Source: an uncultured Azospirillum sp. (GTDB taxonomy: Bacteria; Pseudomonadota; Alphaproteobacteria; Azospirillales; Azospirillaceae). Taken from it: a stretch of DNA of 64,000 nucleotides. The notes beneath the pieces are model-generated. The model saw only the letters and a list, made by a program, of their open reading frames with translations, ran no database searches and was not told where the DNA came from. The position numbers and the translations under genes are program-made. The number at the start of each line of letters is the position of its first letter. Within the stretch, counting starts at the first letter, position 1. Where the stretch lies: positions 48,747-112,746 of the forward strand of contig NZ_CAMLJP010000006.1 of assembly GCF_946480385.1 (NCBI RefSeq), written 5' to 3'. This document shows positions 29,749 through 39,482 of the stretch, piece after piece.

Positions 29749-30720
29749 GTGAAGGATCGGGTTGGGATTGATCATGTCGTTGCGCCGAACGGCGGCATCG
29801 CCGGCCTTCGTGTCGCGCCGTTGTCCGGCAATGCCGCTGCTTTCGCCACTCTCGGTTTTCCACGGCTGGCTCCGGTGCTGGATCAATTGGAGCCGCCGTG
29901 GGTGGCCGTTGGCGCCACCGTCGGCGGACTGCCCGCCGGGGTGGCGCTGGGGCAGATTCAAGAGGATGGGGCAAGGCTGCTGTCGCTGACGGTCGCGCGC
30001 AGCCTGCGCAACCGCGGCATCGGCCGGACCCTTGCCGCGGGGTGGGGGAAGGCCGCCGCTGCTGCGGGCGCCGCCGGTCTGGTCACCGCCTTTTCGGACA
30101 AGCTGCCGGAGCGCGCCGCACTGGCCGCGACCCTGTCGGCCACCGGCTGGACCGCGCCGCGCCTGACCCATGTCCGGGCGATCGGAGAGGCGGCGCCGAT
30201 GGTGGAGGCGGTCGGCAGCTGGCCGTCGCTGACTGGCCGGCTGCGCGATCCCGAGGGTTTCAGCTTCGATCCCTGGCGGACACCGGACGCCGACGACCGC
30301 GCCGCCATCGCCGCGCTGGCGGCGGAGCCCGACCATCATCCGTTGATGCATCCCGAAGTCCGTGCCGAGCGGATCGAGCCCGCCTGCTCCATCGCGGTGC
30401 GGCGGCAGGGTGCGCTGGTCGGCTGGGTGCTGGCGGAGCGGGCGGACAGCGTGCCGCTCGACGGTTATCGCGACCGGCCGGCGATCGATTACCGCAGCGC
30501 CTATCTGGCGCGGTCGCTCTGGCATACGGGGATGCTGGTCGGCGCCTATTGGCACGCCTATGCCCGGCAGGTGGCCGCCTTTGGTCCGACTTCCATCGCC
30601 ATGTTTGGCACCATGTTCCCCCGCATGATATCGCTGGTCCGCCGCCGCTTCGCCCCGATTTCGCTGCGGGTGGACGAGACCTTCGAGATGACCCGCGAAC
30701 CCGCTACCGGTTCGCCGTGA
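29749..30720 (+). CDS. Tandem GNAT-fold acyltransferase, candidate RiPP modifier
   Basis: A 323-residue protein from the GTG at 29749 (GGGAT upstream); a TTG at 29686 is possible, so the start is uncertain. The first half (to about 160) has the acyl-CoA-binding motif A of GNAT enzymes, SLRNRGIGRTLAAGWGKA, at residues 85-102. The second half looks like a second GNAT-like domain without a clear motif A (SFDPWRTPDADDR onwards). The gene is immediately before the precursor and in the same direction. GNAT-like maturases that N-acylate Lys or ornithine side chains of NHLP/Nif11-leader precursors are known (selidamide-type lipopeptides). A similar role here is inference. Confidence 0.7.
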   Translation: MKDRVGIDHVVAPNGGIAGLRVAPLSGNAAAFATLGFPRLAPVLDQLEPPWVAVGATVGGLPAGVALGQIQEDGARLLSLTVARSLRNRGIGRTLAAGWGKAAAAAGAAGLVTAFSDKLPERAALAATLSATGWTAPRLTHVRAIGEAAPMVEAVGSWPSLTGRLRDPEGFSFDPWRTPDADDRAAIAALAAEPDHHPLMHPEVRAERIEPACSIAVRRQGALVGWVLAERADSVPLDGYRDRPAIDYRSAYLARSLWHTGMLVGAYWHAYARQVAAFGPTSIAMFGTMFPRMISLVRRRFAPISLRVDETFEMTREPATGSP

Positions 30721-30772
30721 CCGCCAGGCGCAGAGTTGCCACCAATCAATCGCCAACTGGAGTGTTTTCAAA

Positions 30773-31084
30773 ATGAGCAGCATTGACTTCGAGCAGATGT
30801 ACGGCGCCGACGCCATCGCCGCGGCGGCGGAGCGTCTGAAGACCGACGACGCCTTCCGTGCGGAGGCTCAGGCAGACCTGAACGCGGCCGTGAAACGCCA
30901 TTACGATGTCGATCTGCCGATCCCGATGCGGCTGGTCGAGACCGATGGAGAGCTGCTTGCCGTTCCGGCCGACAACAGCGAGGCGGAACTGAGCGACGAG
31001 GAACTCGATATGGTTGCCGGCGGTTTTCCGCCCGTCGGGTTCGGCGAGAAGGAAACGAAGAAGGGTTCCGGCTTCGGCCGCTGA
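30773..31084 (+). CDS. RiPP precursor with NHLP-type leader and Gly-Gly cleavage site
   Basis: A 103-residue peptide with GGAG 10 bases before its ATG. The leader (1-84) is acidic and helical with NHLP-like features: DDAFRAEAQADLNAAVKRHY, then DLPIPMRLVETDGELLAVPA, then the terminal AELSDEELDMVAGG. The C39 protease encoded next door should cut after Gly84. The core is then the 19-residue FPPVGFGEKETKKGSGFGR. It has no Cys, one Thr and one Ser, three Lys and four Gly, so lanthionine or thiazole formation is unlikely and lysine or N-terminal modification is more so. The N-terminal Phe-Pro-Pro would itself resist aminopeptidases. Confidence 0.85.
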   Translation: MSSIDFEQMYGADAIAAAAERLKTDDAFRAEAQADLNAAVKRHYDVDLPIPMRLVETDGELLAVPADNSEAELSDEELDMVAGGFPPVGFGEKETKKGSGFGR

Positions 31085-31151
31085 GGTCTTCAGAACCGGC
31101 AGGCGTTGCGTCCTGCGGAATTCATCCCCGCGGACGCAACGCCCGGCAAAA

Positions 31152-33230
31152 ATGAGCAACTCTTCACCATCGATTTTTGCCCGCCTTGGTCAGGGTCATG
31201 GCCGAAGGCGGACGGCGACGCCCGAACTGCGCCAGGGCGAGATCGCCGAGTGCGGTCTGGCCGCGCTCGGCATCATGCTGGCGCATCACGGCCGGCCGGT
31301 ACCGCTGGAGCAGTTGCGGGAGGAGGCGGGATCGACCCGGCTCGGCGTCAATGCCCGCGCCCTGATCCGCATCGCCCGCGACCACGGCATGGTCGCCCGT
31401 GCCTTCCGCACCGAGCCCGACCGCCTGTCCTCCCTCGGCTTTCCCCTGATCGCTCATAGCCGCTTCATCCATTTCGTGGTGGTAGAGGCCGAGACCCGTG
31501 TCGGGCTTCTGGTCAACGACCCGGGCGGCGGGCCGCATGTCATGGGCTGGGACGAGGTCGACGACAGCTTCACCGGCATCGTCATCACAATCCAGCCGCT
31601 GGAGCCCGGCGCACACCGTCCGCAGGGTGCTTGGCGTCCGCCGACACCGGCGCGGGCTCTGGCGGCGCGGCTTCGGCCGCAAGCGGGAACCGTCGCCGCC
31701 ATTCTTCTGTCCACAGCGCTTGGTCGCGCCGCCGGTGTGGGTGCGGCACTCGCGGCACGAAGTTGGGCCGACGGCAGCGCCGGCCTGATTCCGCTGACGG
31801 GTGCCTGTGCCGCTGCGGTCGTCGCCAGCTGGGGCCAGGACCGGCTGACCGCGTTTCTGGGCCGGAGGCTCGCCGACGACACCGCCGTCGGCGTGTTCGG
31901 CCGGCTGCGGCGGATGCCTGACGGCTGGTTCGACCGCCGGGACAGGACACAGGTGCTGGAGGTGACGCTGGCGGGCGGCGCGCTGCAACGGCACATCGGC
32001 GCCATCATGCGGCTGGTGGAATTGCCGCTGCTGGTCCTCCCGGTCGCAGCCGCGTTTTGGATCGACGGGTGGAGCGGGGCGGTGCTGCTGCTGACCGTCG
32101 TCACGGCCCTGGTTGCGCTTGGCCGGGTTCATCTCCAGCGCGGTGCCGTGGCGGCGCGCCGGGATGCGCCGGCACCTCTGGTTCCGGATGGAGGAACCAT
32201 CACGACGCTCGACACCCACAGGACGGGTGGGCGCGACGGCGAGGTGCTGGCCCAGCTTGCCGGCCGCCATGCGGTGCAGACCATCTGGGGGCAGAAGTCG
32301 GTGGCCCGCCATGCGCAGCTCATGGGGTGGCTCACCGGCATCGCCGGGGTTGGTCTTGCCGCTGTGTTGGTGACAAGCCTCGCCACCGGCCGGATCGGCA
32401 GCGGTGGAGTGGTGACGCTTGCCGCGCTGACGCTGGCGGCGCATCGGCAGATCCTGCGTTTGGACCGCGTCATGCCGGCCTTGCAGGATGTGAAAGCCGC
32501 CCTGCATCGCCTGGACGATCTGGAGGCGGCGGCAACCGAGGCGGAGCATCCACCTGCGGCGGAGCGCCCTGCCGCCCGTCTGTGCGTCCAATCCGCCGGG
32601 TTCCAACCATCGTCGCAGTCGCCGCCGGTTCTGTCCGCAGTCGATCTGCGCCTCGAACCGGGAGAACGGTTGGGGATTTGCGGCCCCTCCGGTTCCGGAA
32701 AGTCGGTGCTGGCCAAGCTCGTCTGTGGGCTGTTGGAACCGTCGTCCGGACACATTCTGCTGGACGGCCGGCCGGTCGTGACGGTCGCCCGCCAATGTCC
32801 CGGCGCGGTGGCTCTGGTCGACCGTTCCAGTCCGGTGATCGCCGGCACGATCGCCGAAAATCTGCGGGTCGGCGACCTCTCCCCAACCGATGCGGCATTG
32901 GTGGCGGCGCTGGAACAGGTCGGGCTTTGGAGCGATCTGGAGCCGCGCGGCGGCCTTTCCCTGGGACTGACCGAAAGCGGGCCGGAACTCAGCGGGGGAC
33001 AGCGGCGCCGGCTGGGCTTGGCGCGGGCGCTCGTGCGCAACCCGGTCCTGCTGGTGATTGACGATGCACTGGATGCGCTGGAGCCCGATTTGGCGCGTTC
33101 GATCCTCGACGAGCTGCGGCGGCCCGATCGCATCGTCCTGGTGACCAGCCGGCGCCCCGCCACGCTGGACGGCTATGAACAGCGCCTTGACCTCGATCAG
33201 TCGGCGGCCGGGGCGGAGAGGACGTCATGA
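31152..33230 (+). CDS. C39-peptidase ABC transporter (NHLM type)
   Basis: A 692-residue protein that should cleave the leader and export the peptide. The N-terminal C39 domain has the full catalytic set: oxyanion Gln28 and Cys34 in RQGEIAECGLAALGIML, His107 in FIHFVVVE, and Asp123 in VNDPGGG. A transmembrane domain with about six segments occupies roughly 160-450. The ATPase has Walker A GPSGSGKS (511-518) and a consensus LSGGQ (613-617). Two catalytic positions are altered: the Walker B Glu is Asp638 (VIDDALDAL) and the H-loop His is Arg667 (VTSRRPATL). The ATPase site of this subunit is therefore predicted weak. It starts 67 bases after the precursor and overlaps the next gene by 4. Confidence 0.92.
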   Translation: MSNSSPSIFARLGQGHGRRRTATPELRQGEIAECGLAALGIMLAHHGRPVPLEQLREEAGSTRLGVNARALIRIARDHGMVARAFRTEPDRLSSLGFPLIAHSRFIHFVVVEAETRVGLLVNDPGGGPHVMGWDEVDDSFTGIVITIQPLEPGAHRPQGAWRPPTPARALAARLRPQAGTVAAILLSTALGRAAGVGAALAARSWADGSAGLIPLTGACAAAVVASWGQDRLTAFLGRRLADDTAVGVFGRLRRMPDGWFDRRDRTQVLEVTLAGGALQRHIGAIMRLVELPLLVLPVAAAFWIDGWSGAVLLLTVVTALVALGRVHLQRGAVAARRDAPAPLVPDGGTITTLDTHRTGGRDGEVLAQLAGRHAVQTIWGQKSVARHAQLMGWLTGIAGVGLAAVLVTSLATGRIGSGGVVTLAALTLAAHRQILRLDRVMPALQDVKAALHRLDDLEAAATEAEHPPAAERPAARLCVQSAGFQPSSQSPPVLSAVDLRLEPGERLGICGPSGSGKSVLAKLVCGLLEPSSGHILLDGRPVVTVARQCPGAVALVDRSSPVIAGTIAENLRVGDLSPTDAALVAALEQVGLWSDLEPRGGLSLGLTESGPELSGGQRRRLGLARALVRNPVLLVIDDALDALEPDLARSILDELRRPDRIVLVTSRRPATLDGYEQRLDLDQSAAGAERTS

Positions 33231-35176
33231 CCGGTGGGGCAGGCGACATCGTCGACGGACTGCGCAAGGTGATCCGGGATGGCGGCCGGGAAGCGGACCT
33301 GCGCGCGGCGGCTCCAGCCTTTGAAATGCGCCTGCGCCGGGTGCGTCTGCCGCTGGGAAGCCGGGGGACGACGCCCTGGTGGCAGCGCGACCAGGGGCCG
33401 CTGTTGGCCTTCCGGCAGATCGATGGCGGACCGGTGCTGCTGCTCCCCGACCGGCGTGGCGGTTATCGTATGGAGGAGGCGGACGGCTGTTCGCGCCCGG
33501 TGGACGCCACCCTCGCCGTAACGCTCTCCCCCGATGCCTGCGCACCCGTCCGAGCCGGAGGTGTCGAGCCGCTGGCGCCCGAGCGTTGGCTGAGGATGGC
33601 GCTGAGCGATGGCCGGGACGACCGCATACTGGCGCTGTCGGCGGCCGCCGGCGGCGGCGTTGCGGCGGTGCTGCCGGCGGTGGCGGTGCTGCTGCTGGGA
33701 GAGCGCGCCTTGGCAGGCAACACGGCGGCCGTTGCCGCCCTGGCGATGGTTCTCCTGTTCACGGCCTTGGCGACAGGGCTGTGCGAACGGGTGCGGCGGG
33801 TCGCCTCGGCACGCTCCGGCGCGGCATCCGACCTCGGGCTGCACGGCCTGCTGTGGGAGCGGCTTTTGGCCGTACCACCCGGCACGCTGCGGACAATTCC
33901 CGGTGCCGTTCAGGAAGACCGGCTGCGCGACGGCATCACCGCGATGCAGCAGGCGGTCGGACGGCGCCTTGCGATGGTCGAGGCGTTGACCCGGCTGGGG
34001 CCGGCGCTGACGGTTATGGGTTGGGCTGCGCCTTGGCCGGCACTGGCTGGCGGATGCTTGACCGCCGTCGGCGGGCTGCTGCGCGCGTGGCTGTTGCGCC
34101 GGTCCACACGGGCGCGGCGGGCGGGGAGGGATGCCGCGGCGGAATCCTGGCACAGGATGGAACTGCCTGCCGCCAGCCTGCCACAGCTTCGCCTGCTGGG
34201 GGCCGATCGCTGGGCGACGGAGCGGGCGAAGTCGGCCTTGCGCAACCTGTCCGCCCAGGTCGGCCTTGCAGCGGCACGCAGGGCCGATGCCGAAGCGGTC
34301 GCACAGGCTCTGATGCTGGGAGTGCCGATTCTGGTCGGCGGACTGGCAATGCGGGAGGGCAGCGGCCAGCCGGTCGCAGCCGCCGCAGCCTTGGCGGCGC
34401 TGCCAGTGGTACAGGCCGTGCTGGGGCTTGCGGGTGCGTTCGGCCGGCTTCCCGACGGCGAACTGATCGGCCCCCTACGCCCGCTGCTGGAGGCCGCGCC
34501 CGACAGTCCGCCTGGGGAGCCCGATCCTGGACCTGTGGAGCGCCTGGACCTCTGCGACGTCACCTTCACCCATCCTGGAGCACCGGCGCCCTGCCTGCGC
34601 GGCGTGTCGCTCAGCCTTGCGCGGGGGCAGGTGGTGGCGGTCGCCGGCCCGTCCGGCAACGGGAAATCGACCCTGATTGCGCTGGCGCTTGGTCTGTTTC
34701 GGCCGGATTCGGGCGTGGTGCGGATCAATGGCCGCGACCTTCGCAGCCTGGATACCGCCGCCGTCCGTGGCCGCATCGGCGCCGTTCTGCAGGACGAGCG
34801 GATCGGGGTGGCGACCATCAGGTCGGTCATCCTGGGCATGGAGCCGCTGCCGGTCGAGCGTGCGTGGGAGGCTGCGCGGCTGGTCCGGCTCGACGCCGAC
34901 ATCGCGGTCCTGCCGATGGGCATTCAGACGCTGGTGGGGGAAGATTCCTTCCCGGCAGGGCTTATGCAGCGGCTGCTGATCGCCCGCGCGCTGGCCCGCG
35001 ATCCGGACCTGCTGGTCCTCGACGAGGCGACCGCCGCATTGGATGAGGATATCCAGGCCGCCCTGTTCGCCGACCTGCGTGACCGCCGCACCGCCGTGCT
35101 GGTGGCGAGCCACCGCCCGTCTACCCTCGCGCTCGCCGACCATGTGCTCGACCTGTCCGGCCCGGCTCATGGCTGA
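33227..35176 (+). CDS. Partner ABC transporter ATP-binding protein (NHLM type)
   Basis: A 649-residue protein whose ATG overlaps the stop of the C39 transporter. An N-terminal soluble region (about 1-135) precedes a six-segment membrane domain (about 140-410) and an ATPase domain. Walker A GPSGNGKST (474-482), Walker B with Glu600 (LLVLDEATAALD) and the H-loop His629 (VASHRPSTL) are all canonical. The signature that should read LSGGQ is FPAGL (about 575-579), degenerate. Its defects are complementary to those of its neighbour, so the two probably form an obligate heterodimer with one active and one degenerate site. In NHLM systems such a second ABC protein is usual. It converges on the LysR gene. 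Confidence 0.88.
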   Translation: MTGGAGDIVDGLRKVIRDGGREADLRAAAPAFEMRLRRVRLPLGSRGTTPWWQRDQGPLLAFRQIDGGPVLLLPDRRGGYRMEEADGCSRPVDATLAVTLSPDACAPVRAGGVEPLAPERWLRMALSDGRDDRILALSAAAGGGVAAVLPAVAVLLLGERALAGNTAAVAALAMVLLFTALATGLCERVRRVASARSGAASDLGLHGLLWERLLAVPPGTLRTIPGAVQEDRLRDGITAMQQAVGRRLAMVEALTRLGPALTVMGWAAPWPALAGGCLTAVGGLLRAWLLRRSTRARRAGRDAAAESWHRMELPAASLPQLRLLGADRWATERAKSALRNLSAQVGLAAARRADAEAVAQALMLGVPILVGGLAMREGSGQPVAAAAALAALPVVQAVLGLAGAFGRLPDGELIGPLRPLLEAAPDSPPGEPDPGPVERLDLCDVTFTHPGAPAPCLRGVSLSLARGQVVAVAGPSGNGKSTLIALALGLFRPDSGVVRINGRDLRSLDTAAVRGRIGAVLQDERIGVATIRSVILGMEPLPVERAWEAARLVRLDADIAVLPMGIQTLVGEDSFPAGLMQRLLIARALARDPDLLVLDEATAALDEDIQAALFADLRDRRTAVLVASHRPSTLALADHVLDLSGPAHG

Positions 35177-35191
35177 CCTGCTTGGGGCCGC

Positions 35192-36091
35192 TCAGCGGTA
35201 TTCCGGCCGCCGCGCCAGCCCGTCCTTCAGGTGCCGGATGGCCGCATGCACCTTCGCCGGCACATGCCGCTTCTGCGGATAGACCGCCCACACCGCCGTG
35301 TTGGGCGGCCGGTGATGGTCCAGCAGGGAAACCAGCCGCCCTTCCGCCACCGGTTCGCGCACATAATAGTCCGGCAACTGGCACAGCCCGAATCCGCGCA
35401 GCGCCGCGTCCAGCACCGAGAAGCCGCTGTTGCAGCGCCAGCGCCCGCGCGGGCGGAACAGCCAGTCCTGACCGTTGTCGTCGAACAGCCAATGGTCGGT
35501 GGTGCCGATCAGGCATTGATGGCTGCTGAGGCTCGCCAGACTGTCAGGCGTGCCGTGACGCTCCAGATAGCTGGGGGCGGCGCACAGATGCATGACGCGC
35601 GGGGCGATGCGGGTCGCCACCAGACTCGATTCGCTGAGGCGTCCCAGCCGGATCGCCAGATCGTAGCCTTCCTGCACCAGATCGAGCTGCCGGTTGGTCA
35701 ATTCCACCTCGATGCTCAGTTGCGGGTGGCGCTCCATCAGGTCGTTGATCAGCGGCATGATGAACTGCTCGCCATAGGCGGTGGCGCTGGTCATGCGCAG
35801 CAGCCCCTTCACCTCGCTGTCGCTGCCGCCCTGCAATGCGCCGACCGCCAGGAAGGCGTCGTCGCGCTGTTCCGCCAAGCGTTGGCAGCGGGCGAGGAAG
35901 GCCCGGCCGCTCTCGGTCAGGCTGACCTTGCGGGTGGTGCGGTAGAACAGGCGGGCCTGCAACCGGTCCTCCAGCCGCGCCACGCTGCGGCTGACATGGG
36001 AGGAGGAAACGCGCAGCCGCTCCGCCGCGCGGGAGAAGCTGCCGCTCTCCGCCACCGCCACGAACTCGTCGATGCCGTCCCAGCCGCTCAT
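35192..36091 (-). CDS. LysR-family transcriptional regulator
   Basis: A 299-residue protein with the LysR winged helix-turn-helix at 1-65 (FVAVAESGSFSRAAERLRVS, SSHVSRSVARLEDRLQ) and an effector-binding domain typical of the family (SATAYGEQFIMPLINDLMER). It is divergent from the formaldehyde-oxidation genes, separated by 153 bases, and is the likely regulator of them or of itself. The intergenic region has several ATTATTCCC-like repeats that could be its binding site; this is weak evidence. It converges on the ABC gene with 15 bases between the stops. Confidence 0.9.
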   Translation of the reverse strand: MSGWDGIDEFVAVAESGSFSRAAERLRVSSSHVSRSVARLEDRLQARLFYRTTRKVSLTESGRAFLARCQRLAEQRDDAFLAVGALQGGSDSEVKGLLRMTSATAYGEQFIMPLINDLMERHPQLSIEVELTNRQLDLVQEGYDLAIRLGRLSESSLVATRIAPRVMHLCAAPSYLERHGTPDSLASLSSHQCLIGTTDHWLFDDNGQDWLFRPRGRWRCNSGFSVLDAALRGFGLCQLPDYYVREPVAEGRLVSLLDHHRPPNTAVWAVYPQKRHVPAKVHAAIRHLKDGLARRPEYR

Positions 36092-36190
36092 CGCAGTCTT
36101 CCCCCGGGCGGCATTATTCCCTCAAACGCCGCCATTATCCCCATACCGCAAAAATCTATTCCCGAAATCGCCGTTCTGGCAATGGCCTGA

Positions 36191-37363
<1,173 letters not shown>

Positions 37364-37372
37364 GGTGACGAA

Positions 37373-37404
37373 GGCTCCCTTCTCCGTGTTGGGGGGAGGG
37401 AGCC
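37373..37404 (+). other. Stem-loop between the formaldehyde-oxidation genes
   Basis: Arms GGCTCCCT (37373-37380) and AGGGAGCC (37397-37404) pair perfectly around a 16-base loop, followed only by TTCCC. There is no U-tract, so it is more likely an mRNA-stability or attenuation element than a complete terminator. Confidence 0.5.
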
Positions 37405-37435
37405 TTCCCGCCATCGATTTTCAAAAGGCGTTTCC

Positions 37436-38287
37436 ATGACCGACCCCCTGACCACCCTGTCGGAAACCCGTGTCTTCGGCGGCCGGCTGAAACGGGTGCG
37501 GCACCAGTCCGCGGCGGTGAATTGCGAGATGACCTTCGCGATCTTCCTGCCGCCGCAGGTGGAGGACGGCGCGACGGTTCCGATCTTCTATTGGCTTTCG
37601 GGCCTGACCTGCACCGACGAGAACTTCACCCAGAAGGCCGGCGCCTTCCGCGTCGCGGCTGAGCTTGGCCTCGCCATCGTCGCCCCCGACACCAGCCCGC
37701 GCGGGGAGGGTGTGCCCGGTGATCCCGACGGCGCCTGGGATTTCGGCCAGGGCGCCGGCTTTTATGTCGATGCGACCGAGGAGCCGTGGGCGCGCAACTA
37801 CCGCATGCATGACTATGTGACGCGAGAGCTGCCGGCGCTGATCGAGGCGAATTTCCCGGTCACCGACCGCCGCTCCATCGCCGGCCATTCGATGGGCGGG
37901 CATGGCGCGCTGGTCTGCGCGCTGAAGCATCCCGGCTTCTACAAGGCGGTGTCGGCCTTCTCCCCCATCGTCAACCCGGCGGCGGTGCCGTGGGGCGAAA
38001 AGGCCTTCGGCCGCTATCTGGGGCCGGACCGCGACCGCTGGCTGGAGTGGGACGCCTGCGCGCTGATCAAGACCGCACCGGAGCGGCTGCCGATCCTGAT
38101 TGACCAGGGCGACCGTGACAGTTTCCTGGAAGCGCAGCTGAAGCCGGAGGCGCTGGTCGCCGCGGCGCAGGAAGTCGGACACCCGGTGACGGTGCGCATG
38201 CAGCCGGGCTACGACCACAGCTATTTCTTCATCAGCACGTTTATTGAGGATCACCTGCGCCACCATGCAGCGGCGTTGGTGGGGTAG
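37436..38287 (+). CDS. fghA: S-formylglutathione hydrolase
   Basis: A 283-residue alpha/beta hydrolase that releases formate and glutathione from S-formylglutathione, completing formaldehyde oxidation. The nucleophile Ser is in [10 protein letters not shown] (about 145-150). The oxyanion-hole region [17 protein letters not shown] and the strand [18 protein letters not shown] are typical of the family. The catalytic His is likely in GYDHSYFFI (about 262). It follows the dehydrogenase after 72 bases. Confidence 0.95.
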   Translation: MTDPLTTLSETRVFGGRLKRVRHQSAAVNCEMTFAIFLPPQVEDGATVPIFYWLSGLTCTDENFTQKAGAFRVAAELGLAIVAPDTSPRGEGVPGDPDGAWDFGQGAGFYVDATEEPWARNYRMHDYVTRELPALIEANFPVTDRRSIAGHSMGGHGALVCALKHPGFYKAVSAFSPIVNPAAVPWGEKAFGRYLGPDRDRWLEWDACALIKTAPERLPILIDQGDRDSFLEAQLKPEALVAAAQEVGHPVTVRMQPGYDHSYFFISTFIEDHLRHHAAALVG

Positions 38288-38297
38288 GGGCTGATTG

Positions 38298-38320
38298 GGA
38301 GGGGTGTCATTGCCCCCTCC
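38298..38320. terminator. Hairpin between convergent genes
   Basis: GGAGGGG (38298-38304) and CCCCTCC (38314-38320) pair around a 9-base loop in the 47-base space between the hydrolase and the DUF1513 gene. It could serve both strands. No U-tract. Confidence 0.4.
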
Positions 38321-38334
38321 ATCGACGCTTAGCG

Positions 38335-39480
38335 TCACGCCACGCGCCGCGTCAGGTGGTTGTCCCACCGGTACGCCGGTGCCTTTCGCTCCGGTCCCGC
38401 TTCGGCGCTGACCGACACCGGCTCGATCACGCCAAGCCCGCTGGTCGCCAGATAGCCCTCGCCGTTCGGCGCGAGGCCGCAGCCGTCGGCCAAAGCGGTG
38501 GAGCCCAACCACGCCCCGTCCGCCGCGTTCCACAGCCCGATGAGCCCGCCCATCGGCGAACTGGCGGCCACCGTCCTGCCATCCGACGCGACGCTGCCGA
38601 TGTAGCCCTGCATGCGCGACAGCACATCCTCAGGCGCGTCGAACTGGCGGACCGCGCCGCTGCCGGGACGATGGGCGCCGGTCAGCGGCTGCAGCATGCC
38701 GATCGGACGCTCGTCCTGCACGCCGAAGGCGACCCCGCCGTCGTCCAGCAGGGCGATGTGGCGGATGCCGAGATTGGCGTGCTCCTCCGGCAGGCGGACC
38801 TTGTCGAGCAGTTTGCCGGTCGCCGCCTCCACATAGGTCAGCGAGCTGTCCATGCTGTCGAGATTCAGCTTGGCCCGGCCGGTGTCGGGGTGGGTGATGA
38901 CGCCGCCGTTGGCGACGGCCAGGGTCGAGCCGTCGCGCATCAGGATCAGCTCGTGCGGACCAAGCCCATGGGTCGGGATGACGCCGATCCGGCGATAGCC
39001 GTCGGTGGCGTCATAGACGCCGATGGCGCCCTCCTCGCGCGGGACATCGTCCTCGGCGACATAGAGGATGCGGCCGTCGGCGGAATAATCGCCATGGCCG
39101 GTGAAGCGGCGGTCGTCGGGCGCCCGCACCACCGGGCCGGGGGTGCCGTCGGCCAGCGACAGGGTCTGGAACCAGCGGCCGGGCCGGCGGGCGAAGACGA
39201 CTGCCTCGGCCACGCCGGGACGCGGCATGATGGCGTGGGCGCGGCCGGGCGTGGCGGTGGTGAACAGCACCTTGCCGCTGCGGTCCAGCGCCGCAACGCC
39301 GAAGCTCGGCTCCGCTCCGGCGGTGGCATAGGCGTTGAGGTAGAGCGTGCCGGCGTTCGCCGCGTGGGCCTTGCCGGTCAGCACCGCCAGCAGTCCGCCG
39401 ACGATGCGCCCGCCAAGAGTGCGCCCGGCAAAGACCGGTCCGGCGACCATGCCGAGGATGTTCCTGCGGTCCATCGCCAT
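38335..39480 (-). CDS. DUF1513 beta-propeller-like periplasmic protein
   Basis: A 381-residue protein. The N-terminus MAMDRRNILGMVAGPVFAG followed by a second hydrophobic stretch ending in KAHA is a twin-arginine-type signal. The mature part has the repeats of a beta-propeller (HAIMPRPG, GHGDYSADGRILYVAEDD, HGLGPHELILMRDG, NLGIRHIALLDDG). DUF1513 proteins occur in imelysin-containing iron loci; their function is unknown. It is the last gene of the leftward operon, 2 bases after the second imelysin. Confidence 0.85.
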   Translation of the reverse strand: MAMDRRNILGMVAGPVFAGRTLGGRIVGGLLAVLTGKAHAANAGTLYLNAYATAGAEPSFGVAALDRSGKVLFTTATPGRAHAIMPRPGVAEAVVFARRPGRWFQTLSLADGTPGPVVRAPDDRRFTGHGDYSADGRILYVAEDDVPREEGAIGVYDATDGYRRIGVIPTHGLGPHELILMRDGSTLAVANGGVITHPDTGRAKLNLDSMDSSLTYVEAATGKLLDKVRLPEEHANLGIRHIALLDDGGVAFGVQDERPIGMLQPLTGAHRPGSGAVRQFDAPEDVLSRMQGYIGSVASDGRTVAASSPMGGLIGLWNAADGAWLGSTALADGCGLAPNGEGYLATSGLGVIEPVSVSAEAGPERKAPAYRWDNHLTRRVA

Positions 39481-39482
39481 GG

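Noticed and set aside
29003..35176. Lanthipeptide or thiazole-type RiPP
   Set aside because: The core has no Cys and only one Ser and one Thr, and no LanM, cyclodehydratase or radical-SAM gene is present in the locus.
37373..37404. Calling the hairpin between the formaldehyde-oxidation genes a transcription terminator
   Set aside because: It lacks a U-tract and lies inside an apparent two-gene operon, so it is listed only as a stem-loop.
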